From Thermoleptolyngbya sichuanensis A183 (lineage in GTDB: Bacteria; Cyanobacteriota; Cyanobacteriia; Elainellales; Elainellaceae), in assembly GCF_013177315.1 (NCBI RefSeq), contig NZ_CP053661.1:2976001-3040000 (forward strand): 64,000 nucleotides of DNA, written 5' to 3'. Shown here in pieces: positions 53,236 through 62,181 of the stretch. Within the stretch, counting starts at the first letter, position 1; each line of letters starts with the position of its first letter. The translations under genes and the position numbers were made by a program. The notes under the pieces are model-generated. The model was not told the DNA's origin and made no database searches. It was given only the letters and a program-made list of their open reading frames with translations.

Positions 53236-54410
53236 CTGAGAGCTTGCATAGCATAAAGCGTGTTTTGTGGCTAAAGCATTTTGTGGCTAAAGCTAGGAAG
53301 CCTGTGGGGCAAGGATTACGGCTGCGATCGCTGCACTACCATCAGCAGCAAGTACACTGCCAGCAGGTAAAAAGCAGCCAGGATGGGAATCGTGAGCGGA
53401 ATACCGAAGGAAGCCATGGCGAACCATTCCATTAAACATTACGGTTTACAGGAAAAATATAGGGAAAGGGTCGAAAGACCCATAAGCAAATCAAATCTGA
53501 GCAAAACAAGTCACTGCGCTGCCGCAAGTAAGTCTTGCATCCAGCCAGTGAACCGTAACCAAACCGACCGTAACCCAACCAGAAGCGACACCTTACCAAA
53601 TACCACCGAGGGCGATCGCCCAAAAGCAATTGCCTCTGGCTTGGCAGACATCACTCGTCCACGTCTGGAGTCGAATGCCGCAACCTACAAGCCTGGTAAA
53701 CTCCAGACCGATGGGCGATGCATCTGGCTCGTCAAACGAAGTATTGAAAAAAACGAAGCATTGAGAGCAAGCCGAAGCTAGCTCCTTGACCCAGATGGTC
53801 AATATCTGAATCAGAATCCAAGACGCTGGTAGCGAATACCCCATGATCAGATCTGGGACAACATTTGATACAAAAATGCCGTCCCATTCACAGGATCACT
53901 AAGGTCATATACCCTGAACTCAGCAGCACCGGAAGCGGCGACCAAAACTCTTGGCGAGAACAGAAGACACAAAGACCTCCAGAAAGACCCGTGGCTTAAC
54001 GTTCTCGTACCAGAGCTTTGAAGACAGCGATCGCCGACTGCTGCACCAACCTCCCAAAAGCAATCTACCAGGTAAGGGGGCACCGGGTAGACACGCTCAT
54101 AAGCTGCTAGGCAAGTAGCAATCCCAGAGCCGCCCTTTAGTTAGCACTTCTAGAAAAAACTTCCAGAGGAAGGTTCTCAAAAGGAAGGTTCTTAAAATAT
54201 TTAATTGTTGGATACCTTGTAGCTATAAGAATAACATATCAGTCAAGTTCATGAGAGAATGTTTACAAAACTGTAATAATCCTGAAAGGCTTATCAGTTC
54301 AGTGAACTCTGGCATTTCTATCAAGAATTTCATCCCACAGATGGGAGGGGGTAGCTTAGAATAAAGGCAAATATGTAAAATTTCGTAACTAAGTATATCG
54401 CTGCGTCTCC
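53236..54410. other. 1.2-kb intergenic region with a tiny possible gene and short repeats
   Basis: This large gap between the SLBB gene and sds has no long reading frame that I trust. It holds TTTTGTGGCTAAAGC twice (about 53262-53291), an AGGAAGGTTCT repeat twice (54165-54195) and a possible 33-codon minus-strand gene (53316-53417). The last 200 bp are AT-rich and must include the sds promoter. Confidence 0.5.
53316..53417 (-). CDS. Possible 33-residue single-pass membrane protein
   Basis: The frame runs from ATG 53417 to TAA 53316. After MASFGIPL it has one continuous hydrophobic stretch of about 20 residues (PILAAFYLLAVYLLLMVV) and ends QRSQP. Size and layout resemble the tiny subunits of cyanobacterial photosystems, cytochrome b6f or NDH-1, but I cannot match it to a known one. 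GGAA lies about 9 nt upstream of the start. It could be a chance frame. Confidence 0.4.
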   Translation of the reverse strand: MASFGIPLTIPILAAFYLLAVYLLLMVVQRSQP

Positions 54411-55379
54411 ATGACCTCAGTCACCTCTCTCTTTGCACCTGTCGATGCCGATCTCTGTCAACTGACGGACAACTTAAAGCAACTGGTCGGTGCTCGCCAT
54501 CCCATCCTCTACGCGGCAGCGGAGCACCTGTTTGGGGCGGGTGGAAAGCGTCTGAGACCAGCGATTGTGCTGCTCATTTCCAGAGCCACCAGCATCCCCG
54601 ACATCACGCCCCGACACCGCCGCTTAGCTGAGATCACCGAGATGATCCACACTGCCAGCCTGGTTCACGACGATGTTGTGGATGAGGCAGAACTGCGGCG
54701 GGGTGTGCCGACGGTTCACAGCAGCTTTGGCAATCGGGTAGCAGTGCTGGCGGGTGACTTTCTGTTTGCACAGTCCTCATGGTATCTGGCAAATTTGGAT
54801 AACCTGGAAGTAGTGAAGCTGCTGTCGCAGGTGATTATGGATCTTGCTGAAGGCGAGATTCAGCAGGGGCTAAATCGCTTTGACACTGGAACTAGCCTGG
54901 AAGCCTATCTCGACAAGAGCTATTACAAAACCGCGTCCCTTATTGCCAACAGTGCCAAGGCGGCAGGCGTGCTGAGTGATGCCTCATCAGAGACCTGTCA
55001 CCATCTGTATAGTTATGGTCGCCATATCGGTCTAGCTTTTCAAATCGTGGATGACCTGCTAGATTTTACGGGTTCTGCTGATGCCCTGGGCAAGCCTGCG
55101 GGTTCCGATTTGCGAAGCGGCAACCTGACCGCTCCAGCGCTCTATGCCCTTGAGGAAAAACCTTATCTGGAAGTGCTAATCGAGCGGGAGTTTGCCCAAG
55201 AAGGCGATCTGGAACAGGCGCTAGCGCTGATTGAAGACAGTCGGGGATTAGAGCGATCGCGCGAGTTAGCCAACCACCATGCTCAGCTTGCCGTGCAGCA
55301 CATTAGCATTTTGCCCGCTTCGGAGTCCCGTCAGGCGTTGATTCAATTGGCTGACTACGTGCTAAGCCGTAGCCATTGA
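54411..55379 (+). CDS. sds: Solanesyl (polyprenyl) diphosphate synthase
   Basis: The 322-residue prenyltransferase has GAGGKRLRPAIVLL, the first aspartate-rich motif in LVHDDVVDEAELRRG and the second in FQIVDDLLDFTG. Long-chain trans-polyprenyl synthases of this type make the C45 side chain of plastoquinone. It also has GDFLFAQSSWYLANL, consistent with the cyanobacterial Sds group. It is cytoplasmic. The gene is monocistronic with an AT-rich leader. Confidence 0.94.
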   Translation: MTSVTSLFAPVDADLCQLTDNLKQLVGARHPILYAAAEHLFGAGGKRLRPAIVLLISRATSIPDITPRHRRLAEITEMIHTASLVHDDVVDEAELRRGVPTVHSSFGNRVAVLAGDFLFAQSSWYLANLDNLEVVKLLSQVIMDLAEGEIQQGLNRFDTGTSLEAYLDKSYYKTASLIANSAKAAGVLSDASSETCHHLYSYGRHIGLAFQIVDDLLDFTGSADALGKPAGSDLRSGNLTAPALYALEEKPYLEVLIEREFAQEGDLEQALALIEDSRGLERSRELANHHAQLAVQHISILPASESRQALIQLADYVLSRSH

Positions 55380-55489
55380 GTCATCGCCTAGAACGTAATC
55401 GCCAAGGGCGATCGCCCAACTGCCGAGCTTCGGCTAATTAGGCACTTGTGCTGTTAACTAGGCACTCGTGCTGTCAAGTGCTGTGCAGA

Positions 55490-56083
55490 TTAGTCGCTGT
55501 ACCGCTCCTCTGCCCAGGGTTCCCCCCGGCGGTGATACCCGTTTCTTTCCCAAAAACCTAACTCTTCGTGGTCTAAAAATTCCAGCCCGTTGATCCACTT
55601 CGCACTCTTCCAGGCGTAGAGGTGCGGCACCACCAGCCGAACTGGGCCGCCGTGTGGGGCAGGCAGAGGCTCGCCCGCCAGCGTGTGGGCCAGGAAGTTC
55701 TCTTCTCGTAAAAAGTCAGCTAGCTCCAGATTCGTGGTGTAGCCACCATAGCTGTGCTGCATGACGTGGGTAGCGCTGGGATTAAGCTTGACTTGCCGCA
55801 TCAGATCAGTCACCTTGACTCCTGTCCACTGGACATCCAGCTTTGACCAGGTTGTGACGCAGTGAAAATCAGCCGTGAATTCCGTCTGCGGCAGGCTCAA
55901 AAGATCTGCATAGGTCAGCGTCAGCGGTTCAGCGAGTCCCCAAATCTTTAGCTCCCAAACATCGCTGGAAATGTCGGGGGTTGCTCCGTAGGTCAGGACT
56001 GGGAAACCGCTAGCGAGGTGTTGCCCAGGCGGAACTCGATCCCGTTGCTCTGGTGCGGGGGGCCTAAAAAACTTGCCTAGCAT
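55490..56083 (-). CDS. Sulfite-oxidase-like molybdopterin protein
   Basis: The 197-residue protein has the oxidoreductase molybdopterin-binding domain seen in sulfite oxidase and YedY/MsrP. The metal-ligand Cys lies in FHCVTTWSKLDVQWTGV, and APHGGPVRLVVPHLYAWKSAKWI forms the cofactor pocket. It is a short stand-alone domain without a Tat signal, so it is probably cytoplasmic. The substrate is unknown. It would depend on the molybdenum cofactor pathway that MoaB serves. A tandem 17-bp repeat (TAGGCACTTGTGCTGTT type) lies just after the stop. Confidence 0.88.
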   Translation of the reverse strand: MLGKFFRPPAPEQRDRVPPGQHLASGFPVLTYGATPDISSDVWELKIWGLAEPLTLTYADLLSLPQTEFTADFHCVTTWSKLDVQWTGVKVTDLMRQVKLNPSATHVMQHSYGGYTTNLELADFLREENFLAHTLAGEPLPAPHGGPVRLVVPHLYAWKSAKWINGLEFLDHEELGFWERNGYHRRGEPWAEERYSD

Positions 56084-56245
56084 AGAGTCCGCTTAGGTGG
56101 GTTTTAGTTGGGTTATAGATTCACACCAATAGGGGCGATCGCCTCTTCCTAAATTATTGCACTGAAGCATGATGCGCTGACAGCATGAACCATGCTCAGG
56201 GATGCTAATGCAGGGTCAGACGATCTGCCACCATCCGTCTCGTTT

Positions 56246-56413
56246 CTACTCTTCTTCTTCCGGTTGGGGATAGACAAAGCCTGTGGAGCGGCCAGTCAAC
56301 ACCGACTTGCCCAGAGACAGCGCACGCTGAGCTTGCAGAGCGGCCTTGCGCTTCCAGGTGGCTTTGCGCTGATCGCGCTTTGATTTGGAGGTTTTCTTCT
56401 TAGGAACTGCCAT
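56246..56413 (-). CDS. rpmF: 50S ribosomal protein L32
   Basis: The 55-residue protein starts [20 protein letters not shown] and continues with the basic helix [21 protein letters not shown], split here at the Lys, ending in an acidic tail (PEEEE). This matches bacterial L32 of the cyanobacterial kind, which lacks the four zinc-binding cysteines. It is part of the large ribosomal subunit near the peptidyl transferase centre. The gene is short and stands alone; the tRNA-Val gene begins 134 bp upstream on the other strand. Confidence 0.95.
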   Translation of the reverse strand: MAVPKKKTSKSKRDQRKATWKRKAALQAQRALSLGKSVLTGRSTGFVYPQPEEEE

Positions 56414-56547
56414 AGCTGCCGACGGTTCAGATTTTTACAACCTTTCTATGGTAGTGCAAAAGCCCCTGAGTTGAGCAGGGGTGCGAGTAAATCGGTATTT
56501 TGAAAAGTTTGTGGATTTAAGAAGCTTGTGCTACATTAAAAGACTGC

Positions 56548-56619
<72 letters not shown>

Positions 56620-56845
56620 TAAATTAGGAAAACCCTAAAAAGCCCATTCTATCAAGCTCTGCAAGCTTAGTGCGGGTCGGTTTTTGGCGTAGGGTGTTTG
56701 AATAGTACAACTGTAGGGCTTGGTTATTGAGAGCCAACTTCAGAGATGTTTTGACTATCAGGGGCTAGTACACAGGTTCGCTTCGCCGTACACCACACCC
56801 AAGGTAGTCCACCCATGTACACCACAAGATCTGGCGAAGCCCGGC

Positions 56846-57118
56846 TGACTGACAAAACTAATCGACGGCATAAGCTAGGTGGACATTAATAAATATAAAA
56901 CCCAAAGACCCTGCGCCGCCCGCTGCGCGGGCGGCGCAGGGTTCAGGATCTGTTTTTTAATCTGGTCTATCTACTTAGAGAGAGGAGTTCACAACATTTG
57001 CGCTTTTGAGTGGTATCTAAGCTTAGAACGCTGGCTCTCCTCTCTCCTCAGTTCTCCGAAACTACCCCACCACAAGCTGGTCAGCAGCTTTTAAGAAACT
57101 TTTGTCAGTCAACCGGGG
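56846..57118. mobile_element. IS remnant B, containing MITE-1 copy 4
   Basis: The left end GGCTGACTGACAAAACTAAT continues CGACGGCATA, exactly as in remnant A at 22838. The right end, reversed, starts CCGGTTGACTGACAAAAG. MITE-1 copy 4 is inserted at the TA of GGCATA. Without the MITE about 165 bp remains, so this is a deletion derivative with no transposase. Confidence 0.65.
56871..56977 (-). repeat. MITE-1 copy 4, inverted
   Basis: This 107-bp copy lies in reverse orientation to the other three. The outer left end has an extra C (TAAGCTAGGTGGAC). The hairpin arms are perfect. It sits in IS remnant B. Confidence 0.85.
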
Positions 57119-57299
57119 TATCGGGTAAGGGTACGATACTCAGAGCTTAGCAATATCGGTAAAGACTAAAACCAAGCACTTATACTCATCGCAAAAGCAG
57201 AATGCACTCGATGACAGGTGCGATGACAGATGCAGTGACAGCGGCGTTGGGTGATAACTGGAGTTGATACTGTGTGGAGCGCGAGCAGCTTCTATCCGG

Positions 57300-58835
57300 C
57301 TATTCCAGAATGCCCATGCCTTCGAGGTGTCGAAAGAGGCTGGCATCGAGGTAATTAATCCGGGCCAGGGGAGCTAGGGCGGCGAGGACTTGTTGGCCGT
57401 AGCTGCGGTAGTTTACACGGGTGTCGAGCAGAGCAACCACACCCTGGGACTCGCGGGCAGGGGCGATCGCCCGTTGCAGTTCGCTCAGCGCTTCGGGCAA
57501 TAGATAGAGCCGAAACCAATCCTGGCGCTGCTGTTTGTAGTAGGCGACGCGGCCAGACACCAGCGGCTCCTCTAGCGACGGAATGGGCAGCGTGGTGATG
57601 ACCAGCAGGCTGGGCGCGGGCAAGACGGCCTGCTGCTCTCGCCAAAACTCCCAGCCACATACCAGAATGCCGCGCTCATCCAGACAGGTTTTTTCCACCT
57701 GCACGCGGGAGCCATACTCCGCCGCCAGTTGCGACCCAAGCTGCGATCGCAGCGGCACATCCCCCACTAGCACCACTGTTAATCCCTGCTGTGCTACGTT
57801 CGCCGCCAGCATGGCCCGCAGTTCGCTCATCAGCGCGGGCTGAAACTGGGGCGTGTTGGGCAGGGGAAAGCGATCGGGCAGGTAGAGATGAATAAGCTCG
57901 TGCTGGCGATCGGGCGAAAACTTGAGACAGGTAACATCCTCCAGCCCAATGCGCTGCCGATAGATTTCCGCGTCGGTTTCCTGATCCACCGCGCCGCCCA
58001 CCAGCACCACGGGCTGCTGTATCCACACGGGGCGCAGGAGTTCTGCTAGGTCTGCGGGCGCACAGGCGATCGCAAACTGACCCAGCCGACGGTTTACATC
58101 TGCCCAGATCATCTGCCCCGGCTGCGGATAGTGCTGCCAAAACTGCCGCCAGACATCGGGCAGGGCAGCGGTTTCCTCGGCAAGCCGCTGTGCCAGTTCG
58201 CTCAATACCGCTAGCTCGGCTGCATCTAGCAGATAGCAATCGTAGGGATTTGCCGGATGCTGAAACAACTGGCGGGTGAGCCGCACCCGCATATCTCTAA
58301 TTTGCTCCGTTTGGCTAGGACAGGCCAGCATCAGCGCGTCCCAGTCGGCAGGACGGAGCGTAACGGTTAACTCTTGGCGGGCCCAGCACTCCAGATCATC
58401 TGCACCGTCAAAGATGGTTGGCACTGCGGGCGGAAAGCGGCCTTCATTTCGCAGGCGATCTGCCAGCCAGGATTGGGGCGTAGTCAGCAGCAAACCCTGA
58501 AACCCGTCTTGCGGGAGGCGATCGCCCGTCCGAATTGCCTTTGTTGCCGGAATCCACTGGCGCAACCGGGGAATCTCCACCATCAGCAGGCGCTGCTGCA
58601 CTGCCTCCGGAGCCACCAGCACCGTCGCCTCAGGCCACAGCAGCGCGGGCATCAAATAGCTCAGCCGATAGCGCCCATGATAGCCCGACGGCGCACCCGC
58701 CTGCACCAGCGCACTGCGCCCTAGCCGCAGGGCCCGCGCCACCAGCCGCGCCATCGTCAAATGATGGGGCCAGTAGGGTTCGCCTTGCGCCCGCAAAAAC
58801 GCCCGTAGCTGTTGATGAACCTCGACCTCGATCAC
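57300..58835 (-). CDS. Degenerate DinG/XPD-like helicase homologue
   Basis: The 511-residue protein follows the layout of a DinG-type superfamily 2 helicase, but the ATPase motifs are lost. The Walker A position (residues 45-58) reads QAGAPSGYHGRY, without GK(T/S). The DEAH position (near 141-147) reads IFDGADD. Motif VI near the C terminus reads ELQRAIAPARESQGVVALLDTRV, without the Q-x-x-G-R-x-x-R arginines. The C-terminal part from VSGRVAYYKQQRQDWF still looks DinG-like. It probably cannot hydrolyse ATP and may have a structural or regulatory role. The start is GTG 58835. Assignment to DinG is by pattern and moderately sure. Confidence 0.65.
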   Translation of the reverse strand: MIEVEVHQQLRAFLRAQGEPYWPHHLTMARLVARALRLGRSALVQAGAPSGYHGRYRLSYLMPALLWPEATVLVAPEAVQQRLLMVEIPRLRQWIPATKAIRTGDRLPQDGFQGLLLTTPQSWLADRLRNEGRFPPAVPTIFDGADDLECWARQELTVTLRPADWDALMLACPSQTEQIRDMRVRLTRQLFQHPANPYDCYLLDAAELAVLSELAQRLAEETAALPDVWRQFWQHYPQPGQMIWADVNRRLGQFAIACAPADLAELLRPVWIQQPVVLVGGAVDQETDAEIYRQRIGLEDVTCLKFSPDRQHELIHLYLPDRFPLPNTPQFQPALMSELRAMLAANVAQQGLTVVLVGDVPLRSQLGSQLAAEYGSRVQVEKTCLDERGILVCGWEFWREQQAVLPAPSLLVITTLPIPSLEEPLVSGRVAYYKQQRQDWFRLYLLPEALSELQRAIAPARESQGVVALLDTRVNYRSYGQQVLAALAPLARINYLDASLFRHLEGMGILE

Positions 58836-58914
58836 GCGCTGGTTTCATTCTCCGGTGGACTGTCCTTCATTGTGACATACTCGCTTGGTGGTGTTGGGGG
58901 GAGCGAGGGAGGGG

Positions 58915-58985
58915 AGAAGAATGAAGAATGAAGAACGAAGAGTGAAGAGGCTTCGTTTTTCGTTTTTCGTTTTTTCCGTCCCATC
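58915..58985. repeat. GAAGAATGAA / CGTTTTT short-repeat block upstream of tyrA
   Basis: Purine-rich units (GAAGAATGAAGAACGAAGAG) are followed by CGTTTTTCGTTTTTCG units. It has the same design as at 7307-7410 and 19340-19455. It lies in the divergent region between the DinG-like gene and tyrA. Confidence 0.75.
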
Positions 58986-59038
58986 CCCTCTCCGGTAAAA
59001 TAACGGGACTGCACGATAAACCAGGCGGAGCGCGGGCT

Positions 59039-59878
59039 GTGAAGATTGGCATTATTGGGCTGGGGCTGATTGGTGGGTCGCTGGCGCTGGACTGGCGATC
59101 GCTCGGCCACACGATTTTGGGCATGAGCCGTCGGGCGGAAACCTGTGAGCGGGCGATCGCCCTGGGCGTGGTGGATCGGGCGAGTCCTGACCTGGCGCTG
59201 ATGGCAGAAGCAGCGGTGGTGGTGCTGTGTACGCCGCTGGGGGCGATGGAGGCGACGGTGGAGGCGCTGCTGCCACACTTGCAGCCCGATGCCATCTTGA
59301 CCGATGTGGGATCGGTGAAGCAGCCGATTGTAGGGGCGATCGCCCCACGCTGGCCCCACTTTGTCGGTGGACATCCGATGGCGGGCACGGCCGAAAGCGG
59401 GCTGGAGGCTGCCCAGCGCCATTTATTTGTCGATCGCCCCTACGTGCTGACCCCCATCGACAGCACCCAACCCGCCGATTTGGAAACGGTTGCGGAATTA
59501 GTGCGATCGCTCCAGGCGCGGCTATACCAGTGCCCGCCCGCCGCCCACGATCGCGCCGTTGCCCTGATTTCCCATCTGCCTGTGATGGTCAGCGCAGGGC
59601 TGATTGCAACCTGCTTCGCGGAACCCGATGCAGAGGTGCTGCAACTGGCGCAATGCCTTGCCAGCTCTGGCTTTGCGGACACCAGTCGCGTCGGCGGCGG
59701 CAACCCCGAACTGGGGGTGATGATGGCGCAATACAACCAGACGGCGCTGCTGCACGGGCTGCATCAATACCGCGATCGCCTCGACCAAATGATTCACCAC
59801 GTCGAAACCCAAAACTGGCCCGCCCTGGAAGCGCTGCTCCAGCAAACGCAGCAGGCCCGCCCCCAGTTTCTCCGCTAG
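59039..59878 (+). CDS. tyrA: Prephenate/arogenate dehydrogenase
   Basis: The 279-residue enzyme has the NAD(P) motif IGIIGLGLIGGSLALD at residues 3-18, the VVVLCTPLGAME segment, and the catalytic His in FVGGHPMAGTAESG. It also has a second His in LISHLPVMVSA. It oxidatively decarboxylates prephenate or arogenate in tyrosine synthesis; cyanobacterial enzymes usually prefer arogenate and NADP. The start is GTG 59039, since the Rossmann strand begins at the next residue. Confidence 0.94.
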   Translation: MKIGIIGLGLIGGSLALDWRSLGHTILGMSRRAETCERAIALGVVDRASPDLALMAEAAVVVLCTPLGAMEATVEALLPHLQPDAILTDVGSVKQPIVGAIAPRWPHFVGGHPMAGTAESGLEAAQRHLFVDRPYVLTPIDSTQPADLETVAELVRSLQARLYQCPPAAHDRAVALISHLPVMVSAGLIATCFAEPDAEVLQLAQCLASSGFADTSRVGGGNPELGVMMAQYNQTALLHGLHQYRDRLDQMIHHVETQNWPALEALLQQTQQARPQFLR

Positions 59879-59954
59879 CCTGCTGTTTAGTCTTCGCCCT
59901 TGGGACGATGCTATTGAGGCGACGGCGCTTCTCTGCCGCATCCAGATTGCAGCC

Positions 59955-60500
59955 TCAAGATTGCAGAAGGGCGATCGCCGCTTCACACCAGGCGAGCCAG
60001 CCCTGCTCATAGTGCAGCCCATTCAGCAGCGTTAAATAGACGTATTTCGACTGGGCCGAGAGGGTGTCGGGATGCTGGAAATAACTCTGCTGAATTTCCT
60101 GATAGATGGCGAGGCGCTGCTGGTGCTGCTGGCGCTGGGTTTCTAGCTTGCGAATCATGGCTTCGGGCGGCACTAGATGACCCGCATAGAGCTTCACCAG
60201 CAGGTCGTCTTTCATGGGCATGGGGTCGTCGGGTTCGGCGATCCACTCGCGCAACGCCTGCTGCCCCGCCTCGGTGACGGAGTAAATCCGCTTGTCGGGG
60301 CGGTGGTCTTGCGGCACAGTTTCCGCTTGCAGCCAGCCTTTTTCTTCTAGTCGCCCCAGTTCCCGATAAATCTGCTGAAAGCTGGCCGTCCAGAAGAAGC
60401 CGACAGAACTTTCGACCGACTGGTCAAACCGTTTTGCCAGGTCATAGCCGCTGCATGGCTTGTGGAGCAGGGCCGCGAGAATTGCATGGGCGATCGCCAT
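59955..60500 (-). CDS. PadR-family transcriptional regulator
   Basis: The 181-residue protein has the PadR winged helix: MAIAHAILAALLHKPCSGYDLAKRF, then QQIYRELGRLEEKGWL and the wing RIYSVTEAGQQALREWI. The C-terminal part is the PadR_C coiled dimerisation helix (Vir_act_alpha_C). PadR proteins repress nearby genes and respond to small phenolics or drugs. It is divergent from the DUF4188 gene, and two palindromes lie between the two starts. Confidence 0.93.
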   Translation of the reverse strand: MAIAHAILAALLHKPCSGYDLAKRFDQSVESSVGFFWTASFQQIYRELGRLEEKGWLQAETVPQDHRPDKRIYSVTEAGQQALREWIAEPDDPMPMKDDLLVKLYAGHLVPPEAMIRKLETQRQQHQQRLAIYQEIQQSYFQHPDTLSAQSKYVYLTLLNGLHYEQGWLAWCEAAIALLQS

Positions 60501-60526
60501 CGGGATGTCTTAACCCAATCCTTGAC

Positions 60527-60546
60527 ATATTCAACAATGCGAATAT
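60527..60546. promoter_or_regulatory. Palindrome ATATTC-N8-GAATAT between padR and the DUF4188 gene
   Basis: The inverted repeat lies 27 bp from the padR start. PadR proteins often bind ATAT-containing dyads of this kind (ATGT-N8-ACAT and related). It is a plausible autoregulatory operator. Confidence 0.55.
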
Positions 60547-60559
60547 ACCATACTGACTA

Positions 60560-60577
60560 TACTCAATTTATTGAGTA
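60560..60577. promoter_or_regulatory. Perfect palindrome TACTCAA-N4-TTGAGTA
   Basis: The 7-bp perfect arms are separated by TTTA and lie about 30 bp before the DUF4188 start. A sequence ATATACCATACTGACTAT lies just before it. It may be the operator at the DUF4188 promoter. Confidence 0.6.
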
Positions 60578-60607
60578 ATCTACTTTTTGAATTTCTGGAG
60601 TCTGGTG

Positions 60608-61147
60608 ATGAACCCACTACCTTCCCGGCCCGATTCAGCTCAAAGCTCTGCTCAAACGGCTCATTCTCTAGTCAGGCCTGGTCGCTATACCGCGCAGATC
60701 GACACCGAGTTTGTCGTGTTTCTAATTGGGATGCGCGTGAATCAGCCGTGGGCATTTGGCAAATGGCTGCCCGTTGCCCAGGCGATGGGGCCGATGATCA
60801 AAACGCTGACGGAACATCCCGAAAAGGGCTTTTTGGGTGCAGAGAGCTTCTTTCGGCTCTTTCCCCTGGGCATCATGATGATGTCCTACTGGCGATCGTT
60901 TGAAGACCTGGAGCGCTTTGCCCGCAGTCCGTCTGAACCGCACCTCCCGGCCTGGCAGGCGTTTAACAAGGCCGTGGGCAGCGATGGCAGCGTTGGCATC
61001 TGGCACGAAACCTACTTAATTCAGCCGGGGCAATACGAAGCGATCTACGGCAATATGCCCGTCTTTGGGCTGGCGGCGGCGACGGAGCATGTGCCTGTGG
61101 GTCGGCGGGGCGAGGGGGCGCGGGAGCGGGTGAGGTCAGCGGGGTGA
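60608..61147 (+). CDS. DUF4188 domain protein
   Basis: The 179-residue protein matches DUF4188 (monooxygenase-like ferredoxin fold): RPGRYTAQIDTEFVVFLIGMRVN, LGAESFFRLFPLGIMMMSYW and VGIWHETYLI. The family is often found next to a PadR or similar regulator and is related in fold to heme-degrading or antibiotic-type monooxygenases, but its function is unproven. I chose the ATG at 60608 with CTGGAG upstream. Divergent control by the adjacent PadR protein is likely. Confidence 0.87.
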   Translation: MNPLPSRPDSAQSSAQTAHSLVRPGRYTAQIDTEFVVFLIGMRVNQPWAFGKWLPVAQAMGPMIKTLTEHPEKGFLGAESFFRLFPLGIMMMSYWRSFEDLERFARSPSEPHLPAWQAFNKAVGSDGSVGIWHETYLIQPGQYEAIYGNMPVFGLAAATEHVPVGRRGEGARERVRSAG

Positions 61148-61220
61148 TGCGATGATGCGATGATGGAATGAAGGAAAGAGCGACCTTTCTCTTCCGCCCC
61201 GCCTCATCTCTTTCAAACCC

Positions 61221-62114
61221 ATGCTCACCTCCACCCAAGAACTGCTGGAAACAGCGCGGCGCAATGCCTACGCCATTGGTGCATTTAACGTCTATAACCT
61301 AGAGGGCGTGAAGGCGGTGGTGGAGGCGGCGGAGGCGTTGCAGAGTCCGGCAATGCTGCAACTGCATCCGAGTGCGCTGAAGTATGGGCGATCGCCCTTA
61401 GTGGCGCTCTGTCTGGAAGCGGCGCGGGCTGCATCGGTTCCTATTTCGGTGCATCTCGACCACAGCACCTCCGCAGCCGATATTCAGGACGCGCTGACGG
61501 CGGGGATGCGCTCGATCATGGCGGACGGGTCGCCGCTGCCCTATGCCGAAAATCTGGCTTTTACCCGCGACATGACGGCCTTGGCGCATCGCTATGGCGC
61601 AGTGGTCGAGGCGGAAATCGGGCGGATTAGCGGCATCGAAGACGGGCTGACCATTGCGGAAAAGGAAGCCAAAATGACCGACCCAGATCAAGCGGTGGAA
61701 TTTGTCGCGGCGACGGGGGTAGACGCGCTAGCCGTGACCATCGGCAACGTCCACGGGGAATATAAAAGCCCGCCCCGGCTCGATTTTGATCGGCTGGCGA
61801 GAATCCGGCAGCGGCTCTCGATTCCGCTGGTGCTGCACGGCGCATCGGGCTTGCCCGCAGAGATGATTAGCCGTTCGATTCAGCTTGGCGTGTGCAAGTT
61901 TAACGTCAATACTGAGGTGCGGCAGGCGTATATGGCGACGCTGGCGGGACAGGTCTGCGGTGACGATGAGCAAGACTTGCTGGATGTTACGCAAGAGGCG
62001 ATCGCCGCCATGCGATCGGTCATTATGGAAAAGATCCGTCTGTTTGGCTCCGACGGCAAAGCTCACCAGCACCAGACCCCCTACGCCGCCATGCTGCTGC
62101 ACGCCCAGACCTGA
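61221..62114 (+). CDS. Class II fructose/tagatose-bisphosphate aldolase family protein
   Basis: The 297-residue enzyme has the class II aldolase plan: AFNVYNLEGVKAVVEAAE, the catalytic Asp and zinc His in VHLDHSTS (Asp80, His81), EAEIGRISG, NVHGEYKSPPRLD and VLHGASGLPAEM. It is shorter than the main Calvin-cycle FbaA and resembles the GatY/KbaY/ketose-bisphosphate aldolase group. It should cleave a ketose 1,6-bisphosphate in the cytoplasm; the exact sugar is uncertain. The next gene, an ABC ATPase, is 67 bp downstream and may be in the same operon. Confidence 0.9.
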   Translation: MLTSTQELLETARRNAYAIGAFNVYNLEGVKAVVEAAEALQSPAMLQLHPSALKYGRSPLVALCLEAARAASVPISVHLDHSTSAADIQDALTAGMRSIMADGSPLPYAENLAFTRDMTALAHRYGAVVEAEIGRISGIEDGLTIAEKEAKMTDPDQAVEFVAATGVDALAVTIGNVHGEYKSPPRLDFDRLARIRQRLSIPLVLHGASGLPAEMISRSIQLGVCKFNVNTEVRQAYMATLAGQVCGDDEQDLLDVTQEAIAAMRSVIMEKIRLFGSDGKAHQHQTPYAAMLLHAQT

Positions 62115-62181
62115 TTCCTGCCTGATCTCTGACGCTGATCCTCGCTCTCTAAGCCCTGATCTTAAGCCCTGATCTCTCCCC

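Noticed and set aside
53383-53781. 132-codon plus-strand frame in the gap before sds
   Set aside because: Composition is polar and biased, no domain is visible, no ribosome binding site, and it overlaps repeats.
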